From Semisulcospira habei (Eukaryota; Mollusca; Gastropoda; Semisulcospiridae), in the NCBI GenBank assembly GCA_036245525.1, contig BTPG01000005.1, forward strand, positions 122,726,578-122,790,577: DNA of 64,000 bases. Direction: 5' to 3'. The translations under genes were made by a program, and so were the position numbers. This document shows positions 33,391-44,806 of this stretch, piece by piece. Position 1 is the stretch's first letter. Each line of letters starts with the position of its first letter. Under the pieces are notes generated by a model. The model made no database searches. It had not been told where the DNA came from and saw nothing but the letters and a program-made list of their open reading frames with translations.

Positions 33391-33480
33391 TTAACGGTTT
33401 TGCTGTCGGAAATGCTTTTTTTCGAGATACTGAATTTCTACAGAATTCAGCTCGACAATTATCACTACCGACATCCTCGG
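33391..33480. repeat. Decayed family D element
   Basis: TTAACGGTTTTGCTGTCGG with TTTTTTTCGAGATACTGAAT and CAGAATTCAGCTCGAC as inverted words, then CACTACCGACATCC. Confidence 0.6.
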
Positions 33481-33579
33481 GCATGATAGAAAAACAAAAA
33501 AATAAATAAACACAACACACACACACAACAATAATAACAACAATAAGATGATACATGTTGTACTTTTTGATTTGCTCGG

Positions 33580-33793
33580 TTAACTCATTGTGCCCAAGGT
33601 ACGAAATATCCACATTTTGGAGTTATCCTCTGAGTACTGAATTACAATTAAGGAGACAGATCGACCATGATAGTTCAAGGGTGATGGCAGAATAGCTTGG
33701 TGCCTATAGGCGCCAAGCTATTCTGCCATCACCCTTAAACTATCATGGTCGAGCTATATCTTGCTGTTGTGTGTCGCGGGTAGAATGCGTTAA
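33580..33793. mobile_element. Family B hairpin element, full length
   Basis: TTAACTCATTGTGCCCAAGG to GGTAGAATGCGTTAA. Both arms have GATGGCAG/CTGCCATC in place of GATGCCAG/CTGGCATC. Confidence 0.93.
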
Positions 33794-33970
33794 ATCAAAA
33801 CGGCTAAATATACATGTACACTCTGTGGCTCACAGAAAGTACTACAGCAAGATTTTTTTTTTTCATTTTGTCAAATGGCAACGTTAGCTAAAGAATGTAA
33901 GTAAAGCCGTCGTACTCCCAACACGGTGTTGGATTTGTTTTTCATCATACATGTTTTTTTTTCATTGTGT

Positions 33971-34184
33971 TTAACTCATTCTACCCCAACACCGAAATCC
34001 CTAAATTTTGCCGTTGTTCTCTCAAGACTGCCTTGCAGTGTAGGACACAGATCGACCATGATAGTTCAAGGGTGATGCCAGAATAGCTTGGCGCCCATAG
34101 GCGCCAAGCTATTCTGGCATCACCCTTAAACTTTCATGGTCGATCCTTATCTTGCTGTGGTGTGTCTGGGGTAGAATGAGTTAA
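33971..34184. mobile_element. Family B hairpin element, full length
   Basis: TTAACTCATTCTACCCCAAC to GGTAGAATGAGTTAA. Same sequence as 23153-23367 with few differences (CCTTAAACTTTCATGG in the right arm). Confidence 0.94.
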
Positions 34185-34507
34185 ACATATTATATACTAT
34201 TTTTGGATAGGAATGTTTAGATCAAACTTCTCTTAGTGAGATTTTTTGCATCAGTTGACTCAAAACTGAAAAAGACGATATGTGGCCTGAAATTATAAGG
34301 GAAATTACGAATAAATCCCAACAGCCATACAACCAATCACTCCTTACTGGCACCTCTCGAAGACCTATCATTAGATGTGACGTCCATGAAAACATTCATA
34401 GACACTGTTTTCTCAATAAACCATTACAGGCTTCAGTCAAACCTCTATTAACTCTGTGCGTCTTAGGAAGGAGATATGTCAACTACAGAAAAAAAAGGGG
34501 CCGTACC
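34185..34507. other. Intron sequence, no feature
   Basis: Nothing recognised. Confidence 0.45.
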
Positions 34508-34576
34508 AGCGAGCGGCATAGATTCTCATGAGACCCTGCGGATGCAGGGACTGATGAGAATCTATGCCGCTTGCGA
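34508..34576. repeat. Family C hairpin with strongly co-changed arms
   Basis: GCGAGCGGCATAGATTCTCA and TGAGAATCTATGCCGCTTGC are complementary. Both differ from the family (GAGGCATAGATCCTCA) at the same positions. Confidence 0.85.
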
Positions 34577-35049
34577 GATGTAAATTTATCTGTCAGGAAA
34601 GTTTTGGGGGCAGGGGAAAGAAACCTGGTGAAAAAAACGTTTGGCCACCATGCTAGTTTTGATGAGCGCCTTGCTTTGAGGATCGTTTATCGGGACCCGA
34701 AACCCGAGTACAGTTTTGAGAGCGACCTCAAAGGGCCGCAACTGCGTGTTTACTGTATGGGTTGTTAGCCTTGTCGGTGCATTCGGAAGTTATGAGAAAA
34801 ACAGACAAATCGCCGAACCGCCGACGAATGGGGAACTCCCCGGGAATGGCTCGCCCAGCGCAGAAATGTCGCAGCCATGGCAGTATACTGGAAAAGTTAT
34901 GTGTACTCGCTTGCGGCGGGGCGAGAGGGTTCGCGAGGCGTTTTCTTTATTGACGGGTACTTTTTGATGCTTGTGAGGTCCCCCTCTCTAACACTCCCTG
35001 TGGGAGTGAAGGCGACGTTGGTGGTCATAGGTGAATACAAGTAGTGTGC
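34577..35049. other. Intron sequence, no feature
   Basis: Several 60-80 codon frames overlap here, none with a recognisable motif. Confidence 0.4.
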
Positions 35050-35114
35050 GTTCTTGTCTGTGATTTTGAACCTTACGGCCATAGGCCGTAAGGTCCCAAA
35101 TCACAGACCAGAAC
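35050..35114. repeat. Palindrome GTTCTTGTCTGTGATTT
   Basis: GTTCTTGTCTGTGATTTTGA pairs with CCCAAATCACAGACCAGAAC, and CCTTACGGCC pairs with GGCCGTAAGG at the tip. A related, weaker pair is at 53208-53280. Confidence 0.8.
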
Positions 35115-35638
35115 AAACTACGGCACTGGATACTGGAGGTTTGTGAAAAGTGAAAATTTTGGAAGGTGTATTGCCGCAACACATCATCGACCTCTTCTCC
35201 TCCACTGTCAAAACTACTCTTTCAACAGCCTTTAAATCGACCTACTTCAGGCAGGGTTAATAGTTCGCAATATCTTCTTTATAATTGTTCTTAGTGTATC
35301 TTACGTAATTCTGGACAAAATGGCTAACTTTAATTTATAAAATTTGATTGTCGTAAAATAAAAGACGTCTTTGTCCCGCTTTGCACGCCGAGGATAGTTT
35401 CGTCCGTTACGATCCAAACGCAGCGGAAAACCTCTGGTACGCGTGCCTTCTAACGTGGATTAAAAAAAGAAGGGTAGAAAAAGGTTTAGTTGAGGCAGGA
35501 CAACATTGACGTCCCCGCGTTGTATTTGCGAATTTTAGCAGTCAAATTCTGTCATTGAGCAGACAGTTTTAACTTGTGTGGTATGATACCCTTATTACAA
35601 TTTTCAAAAAAAATCTTGTTAATGTAAAACCAATAAAA
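35115..35638. other. Intron sequence, no feature
   Basis: Nothing recognised. Confidence 0.4.
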
Positions 35639-35847
35639 TTACCCCGTTTAGTGCCGAGAAAAACTGAACAGCACCTAGCTGCAAGAGACATAGATCCTCA
35701 TGAGCCCCCTCAGTTGCGGGGGCTCATGAGGATCTATGACTCTTGCTGACACCACTTTGAATCCATGTTTCTGGGACAGCTAGATTGTTTTGCTGTATTG
35801 AATTAATGAAGAACAGCAATCTGCTTCAACTGGCACTGAACAGGTTA
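35639..35847. mobile_element. Family C hairpin element, full length
   Basis: TTACCCCGTTTAGTGCCG to CACTGAACAGGTTAA. Arms GAGACATAGATCCTCATGAG and CTCATGAGGATCTATGACTC. Its final TTAA is shared with the E element that follows. Confidence 0.92.
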
Positions 35848-35904
35848 AATCATTCGAGACGTGCCGCCTCCGGATACGCGGCTTGAAGGTCTCGAATGAG
35901 TTAA
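35844..35904. mobile_element. Family E element with truncated right arm
   Basis: TTAAATCATTCGAGACGTGC, GCCTCCGGATACGCGGC, then directly GGTCTCGAATGAGTTAA. About 20 bases of the right arm are missing. Confidence 0.85.
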
Positions 35905-36232
35905 TCTTGCTTTTTACAAAACTGGACTTACTGTTTTTGACATCACTGACACCACGCCGCCAGCTTAGTACGCATTCTGCCAACGCGTATCTCACCTATG
36001 GTCTCATTGATCGGTTGAACACCATGTTTCATACAGTTTCGCTCCTTCCTGTAAAACAGCTGCAAATACCTTGACCCAACCAGATTAGGATCAATACATT
36101 GCCATATGCGTAAGCATTAGGAAACTGTTGCGGCGTATGGACAAGCATCCATTGTTAAGTTCAGTACATACACAAATAAACACTACGGTCAAGCCAGTTA
36201 CCTCAAACATAATAATTACGTGTACAACCACA
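35905..36232. other. Intron sequence, no feature
   Basis: Nothing recognised. Confidence 0.4.
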
Positions 36233-36379
<147 letters not shown>

Positions 36380-36417
36380 ATTTATATATAAAGACGATTC
36401 GACAGCTGTGGATGATG

Positions 36418-36600
36418 TGTCAGCCATAATAGTTCAAGGTAGTGTCAGATTAGCCTGGCGCCCGAAAAGGCACCAGTCTGTCAATGCCCTCTTTTCTCGG
36501 TCATGTCCGCTACATCTCCCGCTGTGCTATCTAATTATATTAGTTAGTTATTTAGGTTTAACGCAGAGCAGGCGACTAAGGCCATGTCACGGTGGCTGTG
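36418..36600. repeat. Left part of a family A element joined to a second repeat
   Basis: GCCATAATAGTTCAAGGTAG and CAGATTAGCCTGGCGCC are a left A arm. At 36533 TTAGTTAGTTATTTAGGTTT is followed by GCAGGCGACTAAGGCCAT, as inserted in the A element at 10827. Confidence 0.65.
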
Positions 36601-36786
36601 CTGTCTAAGAGTCTGTACGTGTTGCTGAATAGTTGCAGCCCGTCTTCAAGACAGAACCAGCGGCAGGAATAAGCACCATTACAGCAGTAGATGCTTTTGC
36701 TTTTTTCTCAAACAGTCTCTGAGAACGAATTACCACTGGTGGACTGAACCGCAAGAGGCAACGTGAATTCTGCGCCAGCCAGCTGT

Positions 36787-36921
36787 GAGCAGTCCTCTGA
36801 GTGAGGTCTCAGTTGTCCGTGAAAGAACACATAATCCTTCGCAAGCCACTAAGCAAGGTGCTCCGTTGCAGGATTATGTTTTCTTTCATGGACAACTGAG
36901 ACCTCACTAAGAGGACTGCTC
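36787..36921. repeat. Palindrome with arms of about 52 bp
   Basis: GAGCAGTCCTCTGAGTGAGG pairs with CCTCACTAAGAGGACTGCTC. Pairing continues through AACATAATCCT-like words to a loop of about 30 bp. No TTAA ends. Confidence 0.85.
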
Positions 36922-37173
36922 AACAGCTTTCTTCAAAATTGATGTCGACTGTTAGACGATCAATTTGTCTGTCTAGACCGCGATTCCTTCCCTGTGGGCG
37001 CCAGACAGCTTTCATACAGTGTTTGCCTCCGTGTAATAGCTGCCGTATTGAAAGATACAGTTGAAGAGACATGTATATTTGCGGTTGACTTGAGAAAGGA
37101 AAACTTTTTCTCCATCAAAAGAGAAAACGTGCGGGTCACGCAGACGTCGCTGTAGAAATGGCGTGCCATGAAA

Positions 37174-37265
37174 CAAAACGTCATCGGGATGACGTTGGCA
37201 GTAGTTGATCCGCGCATAGGGTGCGCGGGCCAACTAATGCCAATGTCGTCCCGAGGACTGTTTGC
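37174..37265. repeat. Diverged family F-like hairpin
   Basis: AAAACGTCATCGGGATGACG and CGTCCCGAGGACTGTTTGC with inner CCGCGCATAGGGTGCGCGG. The layout (outer TTTGC, inner GC-rich tip) is that of family F. Confidence 0.65.
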
Positions 37266-37585
37266 TCATTGACACACTTATGTTGCTTTAGATGTCAGAA
37301 AAGTTCGATGTCTATGGTTTCGTTTTACGACGCTTAATAACGTAAGACTTAGTTTTTCAGAGAGACACACAATTACACAAAAAGAATCATGTGATTGTAA
37401 ATAAAAAGGACATTTGACACCGCAGACATGAATTTGTTTTTCTGTCTTGTGAAACAACATAATGAATACAATTTGTAGCTTTTAACAAAATTTCCTTTCT
37501 CATTGATTTTTCTGTATCCAATTCTTTTCACGTAACTGAGAACTGAAAGCAGAAATGCAAACGCAAAAGTAAATTTGTTCCTTCC

Positions 37586-37587
<2 letters not shown>
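37266..37587. other. Intron sequence, no feature
   Basis: Nothing recognised. Confidence 0.4.
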
Positions 37588-37662
<75 letters not shown>

Positions 37663-37672
37663 TGTGTGTGTG

Positions 37673-37764
<92 letters not shown>

Positions 37765-37770
37765 TGTCTG
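37588..37770. repeat. (GT)n/(GCGT)n compound microsatellite
   Basis: Two GCGT blocks (about 37627-37662 and 37685-37717) between GT runs. Confidence 0.96.
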
Positions 37771-37895
37771 TGTGCGTATGTATTTTTCTTGTTAAGTTTT
37801 GTTAGAGACACACGAAGGTGGCCGTTCTTTCACGACTCTTTAGTGTTCATAAACATTAACACCCAACTAGGTTGCAAGTTAATGTCCGAGGGTAA

Positions 37896-38005
37896 TACGA
37901 TTACAAAAGCCAGCGTATCCATTTCGAAGAAAGCGATATTTTCGTTGAATAACAATGGAAATATCGCTTTTCTGAAAAAATGGACATACTGGCTTTTGCT
38001 CGTAC
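37896..38005. repeat. Palindrome with arms of about 45 bp
   Basis: ACGATTACAAAAGCCAGCGT pairs with ACTGGCTTTTGCTCGT; GAAAGCGATATTTTCGTTG pairs with CAATGGAAATATCGCTTTTC. Confidence 0.82.
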
Positions 38006-38317
38006 AAAGGCAGATCTAAGGGGACCCAAAATCACATGCCATCGCACTATTTTTTTGGCAACAACTTTGATTCTGTTAACCCTGTGGCTGTAGATAGCGC
38101 TTTTATTATCACCTGACTACAGTTGAAGTCAGTATTAATAATAATAATAAAATAATTACGGTATTAATAATGCGCTTATCTTATAATAATTAAACTCTAA
38201 GCGCCCACTCACAACTCGCGCACGCATGCGCACGCTTTATACAACGACTCACGTACCACAAATAGTGAAATACATTACGACAGTCAGCTTGGGGTGGGGA
38301 GTGTGGTGATATAGTGC
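38006..38317. other. Intron sequence, D-like trace at 38078
   Basis: GTTAACCCTGTGGCTGTAGATAGCGC resembles the left end of family D, followed by CTGACTACAG. No gene. Confidence 0.45.
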
Positions 38318-38705
38318 TAGAACTGTTGAAAGAGGTGAGTTTTGAGGGCGGACTGGAAGGAGGAGAGAGAGAGTGTTTCTGACGGAGAGAGAGAGTGTTT
38401 CTGACGGAGAGAGAGTGGGAGAGTGTTCCAGGTGGATGGACCGTATACTGAGAAGGAGCGGGGGCCGAAAGTGCTGAGTTTGGTGCGGTGGATGTGGAGG
38501 CAGAGAGGGTCGGAGGCGGAGCGGAGGGAGCGGGAAGGGATGTAGGGGTGAAGTAAGTTGGAGAGATAGGCAGGAGCGCCGTTGTTCAGGGATTTGTAGC
38601 AGAGAGACAGAATCTTGTATTGGATGCGTTGTGGGATGGGAAGCCAGTGAAGGAGCTTATTAGTGAGGAGAAAGACGTGGAAAAGTGGTTGAGACTATTA
38701 TTATA
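38318..38705 (-). mobile_element. CR1/L2-like LINE remnant, reverse-transcriptase C-terminus
   Basis: The minus strand reads without a break through LHWLPIPQRIQYKILSLCYK, then NNGAPAYLSNLLHPY, FGPRSFSVYGPSTWNTLP and SSFQSALKTHLFQQF before a stop near 38322. This is the thumb and C-terminal region of a CR1/L2-type non-LTR reverse transcriptase. No start codon or catalytic motif remains. A 22-bp duplication (GAGAGAGTGTTTCTGACGGA twice) lies near 38370. Confidence 0.85.
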
Positions 38706-38798
38706 CTGACGAGCAAAAAAAAAAAAAAAAAATAGTACGACAATTTTTGAATCAGAGGAAACGCTACAGTGTTTCCGATGGTTTCATCGCTCCTCAAA

Positions 38799-38801
<3 letters not shown>

Positions 38802-38839
<38 letters not shown>
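38802..38839. repeat. (AAT)n microsatellite
   Basis: About 12 AAT units. Confidence 0.95.
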
Positions 38840-38840
<1 letters not shown>

Positions 38841-38875
38841 GTAACGTATCCTTAAAAGACCGGCCATTCTTATTA

Positions 38876-38967
38876 TTAACGCGTTGGCTGACGGTAGCGC
38901 CTTTTGTCGAGGTGATTCCTGCAGGAATCACCTCGACAAAAAGCGCTACCGACAGCCAAAGTGTTAA
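38876..38967. mobile_element. Family D hairpin element, full length
   Basis: TTAACGCGTTGGCTGACGG to GACAGCCAAAGTGTTAA. Arms TTTTGTCGAGGTGATTCC and the exact complement meet at TGCA. Confidence 0.93.
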
Positions 38968-39277
38968 TTAAGTCTATGCGCTTAAGTCTAGAGAATCGGA
39001 GGAACCTGACTTTAGCAATACCATGAGCCGGCCCAATAATATTTTGGAAAGGTCAATCTCATTAGCCCTTATCAAGAATTTGGGTGTTTAGACGACAGGT
39101 AACGTGCAGTTAACCCATAGAGCGTATACAAAGGGAGTGGCGATTCGAGCCTCGCAGCGTGCGGCGTCGCGTGCTCAGCGGTCGCCATCTTGAAAGTTCC
39201 GACGCCAGCGTTTCTGGCACTCTATCGGCAGAGACAGTTCACGTTTGCATTCACACATAATGACGGGCTGGATCTCG
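38968..39277. other. Intron sequence, no feature
   Basis: Nothing recognised. Confidence 0.4.
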
Positions 39278-39700
39278 TTAACGCATCGAGGCTTGACATG
39301 TACAGAAGATAGATCGACCATGATGGTTCAAGGGTAGTGCCAGAATCGGTTTAGCACCTATAGTGATCACGACCATGTGACTGAAGACTAGTGCCAGAAT
39401 GCTGGCTTACCGCCTACCATGATAGTTTAAGGGCTGTGCCAAAATAGCTTGGCACTTAGAGTGATCATGTTCAAGAGTGGTATCACATAGAATAGCTTAG
39501 CGCCTACCATGATAGTTCAAGGGTGATAGCAACATGGCTTGGCGCCTAGTGATAATGTTCACTGAGAGTGGCGCCAGAACGGCTTGGCACCTAGAAGGAT
39601 CGACCATGTCAGTTCAAGGGTGGTTCCAGAATAGCTTAGCGCCAAACCATAATAGTTCATAGGTGGTGCCAGAATACCTAAGCTCCTAAATGCACAAACT
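39278..39700. repeat. Head-to-tail array of single A/B hairpin arms
   Basis: Starts TTAACGCATCGAGGC. About eight diverged units of 42-53 bp follow, each of the form CATGATAGTTCAAGGGTG then GCCAGAATAGCTTGGCGCCT, starting near 39317, 39370, 39417, 39465, 39507, 39549, 39594 and 39644. All are in one orientation, so they cannot fold as the A/B elements do. Confidence 0.8.
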
Positions 39701-40176
39701 TTTGAACTGTAATGGGCTATGTCCCACCTGTACTAAAATAAAGTCTTCGGTGTACAGCTCCCAAATGTGCTGTTCTGCCCTTGAACATTTTGTATTTTTA
39801 GTCGGCTAAAAATGCGATACTTTCATGGTATAACTTGAATTGAAAATGTTCGCGTGTCATACCGTTCTGTCTGTTCATAAAGATAGGTATGATTGTGTAA
39901 ATCATACGCCGCATAAATCACTGAAACTTTGACAATGAATGTCAGATTCTTTTTACATTATTTGTTAAATAGAGTTGGGCACGAAATAAAAAGGGTCTGC
40001 ATACTCATCATCAGCTCCATTTTCAGAGTTCATGTCCGTCGGTTTGTCTGTCAGTATTTCTGCCTCTTCTGTCTGTCTGTCTGTCAGTTAATGTCTCTGC
40101 CTCTTGTAGTGTCTGTCTGTTTCTGCCTCTTGTCTGTCTGTGTTTCTGTTTCTTTTGTCTCTGCTTCTGTCTCTGT
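39701..40176. other. Intron sequence ending in CT/CTGT-rich DNA
   Basis: From about 40065 to 40176 the sequence is rich in CTGTCTGT and TTCTGCCTCT, up to the truncated start of a LINE. Confidence 0.5.
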
Positions 40177-40828
40177 GGCTGGTGCAGTGATAATCACATG
40201 GCTATTAGCATTCTAAAGACAAAGAGCATGTTAGTTACTACACGTCCGAAACACCAGCATGGCCTACCACCTTTAACACTCTCCTTATATAGCCTGCCTG
40301 TAGAGCAAGTAACTAGGCATCGCTTTTTAGGCGTTATAGTGGGCAACCAATTAAGCTGGAAACCGCATACTGACTCTATATGCAAAACAATCTCCAAAAA
40401 TCTATTTCTGTTATCAAAACTACGCCATATAGTTAATACTGATATCCGTAAACACTTTTTCCGTGCACATATTAAAACGAATTGTGAATACGGTTCTACC
40501 GTCTGGGATGGACGCAGCGAAGTTCACATGAAAAAAAGTTAACCTAGTATCGTCGGGGCATTAAATTAATACTTTTCGGTCCTACTTCGACTGACGAAAA
40601 ATTAAATCTCTCAAGTTACTAACATTGAATAAACAGTTTGAAGTTAATCGCTGTGTTCTATTGCACAAGATCATGCAAGGAAAATCCCCACCCTATCTAA
40701 GAACTCTATTTTCCGATAATAATAGGAAAAACACAAGAAATAGTTCGATCCACCTTCCAAAAATTAGATTAGACATATGTAAAACCAGCCTGTCCTTTTC
40801 AGGTGCTAAAGCGTGGAATATTTTACCT
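40177..40828 (+). pseudogene. LINE reverse-transcriptase C-terminal part, 5' half of interrupted copy
   Basis: The frame opens at WCSDNHMAISILKTKSMLV and runs through HRFLGVIVGNQLSW, VCKTISK-like and YGSTVWDG motifs to a stop at about 40541. It continues in another frame with CVLLHKIMQGKSPPYL and FSGAKAWNILP. These match the end of non-LTR ORF2 proteins of the kind seen at 61561 and 51932. It is 5' truncated and cut at 40828 by the LTR element. The remainder resumes at 44198. Confidence 0.88.
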
Positions 40829-41698
40829 TGTTACGATTGTGGTTGTGTTATCCTGTGAGAGCGTACATGTGTTATTCGTAGGTAACGATATGTTGTTTAT
40901 TTGAGCTATCACGGTTATGATTTTGTATTTTTTTTAGTAAGTTTTTCTTTTGTTCGTGAGTAGAGCCGATTTCGTTTTTGTTGTGTTTAGTCCGGTGCGT
41001 TGTAGAAGGGTCGCACTGTCTGGTGGCCTCGTAAGTGTCACGTCGGTTAGTTGACATCTGACATCGCTACATTTTCGCTACTTTTTACTTTTCCTTGTGC
41101 GCGTGTAGTGAGCAGCTTTTATTTTGTTTGGTGAATGTTCTCGTACCTTTTTGAGCTATCATAGATAGGGATACCATACTTTTACGTGACTTAATTATAC
41201 ACTAGAGTTTAGAGCTGAAGTAAGCAGCCGTGTTTTTGTAGCCTGATATATTGTTTCTGGAAAGTTTATGTTAATGAGCTTCGGCTGCGTGTTTCGTTCT
41301 GCCGGTTGTTTGAGTTCATGATTTCCGTAGAAGATTCTAGATTTTGATAGTGTATATAAGGAGGGCGCTGGGAAAGCCCGTGAGTACATTGTCTTGCTTT
41401 GTCAGTTGTAGAGATACGCAGTTTATTGCGAGAGACGCTGTGTATGAGAAACTTTGAGTCTAGTGTGGACATCGCAGAAGAGACTTTGTATTCAGTAGTT
41501 TGTGCATTTGAAATTGCATTATTGTGTGGATATCACATCGCTGAATTAAATATTGTTGGAACTGTTACTCCAGTTTTGTCTACATCCTTAAGCCACGGTT
41601 GACGGATTGCAGCTGAATGAGGTCTATTTAAAAGAACTCTACGTGCGTGTGTGTCTAGTGTGTTTATCATACTTCGACTACAACTCCACCACGTAACA
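40829..41698 (+). mobile_element. 5' LTR of a Ty3/gypsy-like retrotransposon
   Basis: TGTTACGATTGTGG to CCACGTAACA, 870 bp, with TGTTACG/CGTAACA ends. TATATAAG at 41353 followed by GAGGGCGCTGGGAAAGC looks like its promoter core. A second LTR copy is on the minus strand at 12566-13413. The element as a whole (40829-44192) has the exact 5-bp target duplication TACCT at 40824-40828 and 44193-44197. Confidence 0.92.
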
Positions 41699-41725
41699 TT
41701 TTGGCGACCCCGACGAGATCTCTTC
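41699..41725 (+). other. Putative primer-binding site
   Basis: TTTTGGCGACCCCGACGAG follows the LTR directly. A TGG start right after the LTR is the usual sign of a tRNA primer site (complement of the tRNA CCA end). The tRNA was not identified. Confidence 0.6.
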
Positions 41726-41780
41726 AGTTGGTTCAGTGGAAAGGGTAGCAGGAGAAAACAGCCAGCAGTGAAAAGCAGAG

Positions 41781-42960
41781 ATGGCGACATCGGAATTGGA
41801 GACATTCCTGAAAATTGGAAAGGAATGTGGACTCGAAGGAGCTCAACTCCTCGAGTTTGTAAAGGAGAGAGAGGAGAAAGAAGAAAAGAGACGAGAGAGA
41901 GAAGAAAAGGAGAGATTGGAGAGAGAAGAGAAAGAAGAAAAGAGACGAGAGAGAGAGAAGAAAAGGAGAGATTGGAGAGAGAAGAGAAAGAAGAAAAGAA
42001 ACGAGAGAAAGAAGAAAAGGAGAGACTGGAAGAGAAGAAAGAGCCAAAGAACGTGAAATCAGGAGACTCGAAATCCAAGCAAAAGAAGCAGAGAAACAGC
42101 GAAGAGAAGCAGAGAAACAGCGAAAAGAGGAGCGAGAAGAGGCGGAGAGGCGGCGTCAACACGAAATTCATCTAAAGCAGATGGAGATTGAGGCACAGAG
42201 CCAGAGAACTAATGAAGCAACAGCATTAGCGAGCAGAGAACAGACAGCCCGTGCGCCCAAACTTCCACCTTTCATTGAAAATTCAGATAAGATGGACGCT
42301 TATCTGGAGCGATTCGAGCGCTTCGCAAATAGCAACAATTGGAAACAAGAGACTTGGCCTATTAAACTGAGCGCACTTCTAACTGGCAAAGCGCTTGAAT
42401 TTTACACCCGTTTACCAAGAGAAGAAGCCGAAGATTATACACAGTTGAAAGCCGCCCTGTTGAGACAGTACGACTTCACTGAAGAGGGTTATAGGCGACG
42501 ATTTCGGAACTGCAAGCCTGAAGAAGGAGAAACACCCGGCCTATTCATTGAGAGAATCAGAAGCTACCTGGAGAAATGGATAGAGCTGGCTGGCCTAAAC
42601 AGAGAGTACCAAGACCTGTGCGACCTCATCATCAAAGAACAAGTTTTCAGCGCATGTTCTAAGGACCTGGCCGCCCAGAGAGTACCAAGACCTGTGCGAC
42701 CTCATCATCAAAGAACAAGTTTTCAGCGCATGTTCTAAGGACCTGGCCGCCCACCTCAGAGAGCAAAAGGACCAGTCACTAAAGGCCCTGGCCGACTTCG
42801 CTCAAAGATACCTTGACGCTCACAACATGAAGTTCGGGTCCAGTAAGCCACAGCGTGGGTCTACACCAGCAGAGGAAATCCATAATGTCATAGACACCCC
42901 GAGATATAAGCCGGTGGAGAACCTGACATGTTTTCTCTGTGGAAAGAAAGGTCACAAAGT
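41781..42960 (+). pseudogene. Gag-like gene of the LTR element, frameshifted
   Basis: Starts MATSELETFLKIGKECGLEG, then a charged Glu/Lys/Arg coiled coil to about 42175, out of frame part of the way. From 42181 a SCAN-like gag core follows, with PPFIENSDKMDAYLERFERF, LLTGKALEFYTRLP and LKAALLRQYDFTEEGYRRRF. A 76-bp tandem duplication (42601-42676 and 42677-42752) shifts the frame. Near 42930 a zinc-knuckle start CFLCGKKGHKV is cut by a stop. Gag normally forms the particle; this copy cannot give a full product. Confidence 0.85.
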
Positions 42961-43078
42961 GTCCTTCTAAAGATGTTCCCCGAGGCGACAACTCAGAAGA
43001 TCCAACCAAGATCGTGGGATAGCAGGCAGAAGCAGTACCACGTCTCAACACAGAGCTGCCGCTGTATTAGCTAATGAT

Positions 43079-43603
43079 GTGACGTCATCCAATGACTTTG
43101 AATCCAGAGAAAAGCGAGCGACACCAGAACTGATCGAATCTTTCAGAAAGAATGGACGCATCCCAGTAGGAGATGGGACTACATTTTTACCAGTCTCAAA
43201 CATCGCGCTGCCTGAGAATGAAGTGCCGAACATGCCGGTGGTGTCAGGATTCGTCGGCGACACACCAGTGAGAGTGTTGAGAGACACTGGTTGTAGCTGC
43301 ATCATCGTGAGAGAGGACCTAGTAGCTGAAGACCAGAAGCTACAGGAGTGGACCACCCTCATTTTGGCTGACGGAACTGTAAGGATTATCCCCCTTGCCA
43401 AAGTCAGTGTCGACACCCCCTACTTGACAGGAGAGATGAAGGCGTTGTGCGTGAAGACGCCAGTCTACGACCTCATCATCGGAAACATTGATGGTGCCAG
43501 AAACGCAGACGGTCCAGATCCAGAGATCCAGAGTGGAGACCTGAAATATGTTCTGTTACCACGAGAAGTCAAGCAAAGAAGAGTCATCAGACCATCCCTC
43601 TAA
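43079..43603 (+). pseudogene. Retropepsin-like protease region of the LTR element
   Basis: An open frame of 174 codons. VRVLRDTGCSCIIV carries the DTG catalytic triad of aspartic proteases, with a downstream LIIGN motif in the usual place. It is separated from gag by stops. It fits the protease that precedes reverse transcriptase in gypsy-type pol. Confidence 0.85.
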
Positions 43604-44061
43604 AAGTGGCGGACAACACAGAAGCAGCTGTCTTAAATAAAGACAGGCTGATGGAGCTACAGAGAGGTCAAGACAAACAAAAATCGGCGGAATCGGTGCG
43701 TCTTGCTGATGACGAAAGACTGGACGACGAGAACCTATTTTAACCTTAATGAACTCCGACATAAAGAGGATGTAGAAGATATCCAGTTCGGTCAGAATCT
43801 GACCCAGACTCAACGTGAAGAACTGCGCGTCCTGACTCCAGAACATTCCTGTGTCCAGAACATTTGTATGAAACATTTCGATGCTCAGGACTGTTTACAA
43901 GAACTGTAAGACGTTTATTTTAATTTGATTTTTGATGTGTAGTTATATTTGTTTAGGGTTTTGTGTAGGTTTACACAGCCACAACCGTATTTTTGAAATT
44001 GAGAAGAAATTTTTGTGAAATTTCATTCTTAAGAGGGGGGGGGGGGGGGGGGGGTGGGTAA
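43604..44061 (+). mobile_element. Remainder of the LTR element; RT, RNase H and integrase deleted
   Basis: IQFGQNLTQTQREELRVL (about 43780-43833) is the linker that comes before reverse transcriptase in gypsy pol. It runs straight into 3' non-coding sequence that is also present at 13560-13610 on the minus strand. No YXDD, RNase H or integrase motif is left. A run of about 22 G (44033-44054), GTGGGTAA, and then the LTR, act as a probable polypurine tract. Confidence 0.8.
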
Positions 44062-44192
44062 TGTTACGATTGTCTACATCCTTAAGCCACGGTTGACGGA
44101 TTGCAGCTGAATGAGGTCTATTTAAAAGAACTCTACGTGCGTGTGTGTCTAGTGTGTTTATCATACTTCGACTACAACTCCACCACGTAACA
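44062..44192 (+). mobile_element. 3' LTR with 739-bp internal deletion
   Basis: The first 12 bases (TGTTACGATTGT) join directly to the last 119 bases of the LTR (CTACATCCTTAAGCCACGG on). The intact LTR has TTGT at both break points, so the deletion is at a 4-bp microhomology. Confidence 0.9.
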
Positions 44193-44197
44193 TACCT

Positions 44198-44806
<609 letters not shown>

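Noticed and set aside
41651..42175. 174-codon Glu/Arg-rich frame as a separate gene
   Set aside because: It is an alternative frame across the frameshifted coiled-coil of the gag-like gene.
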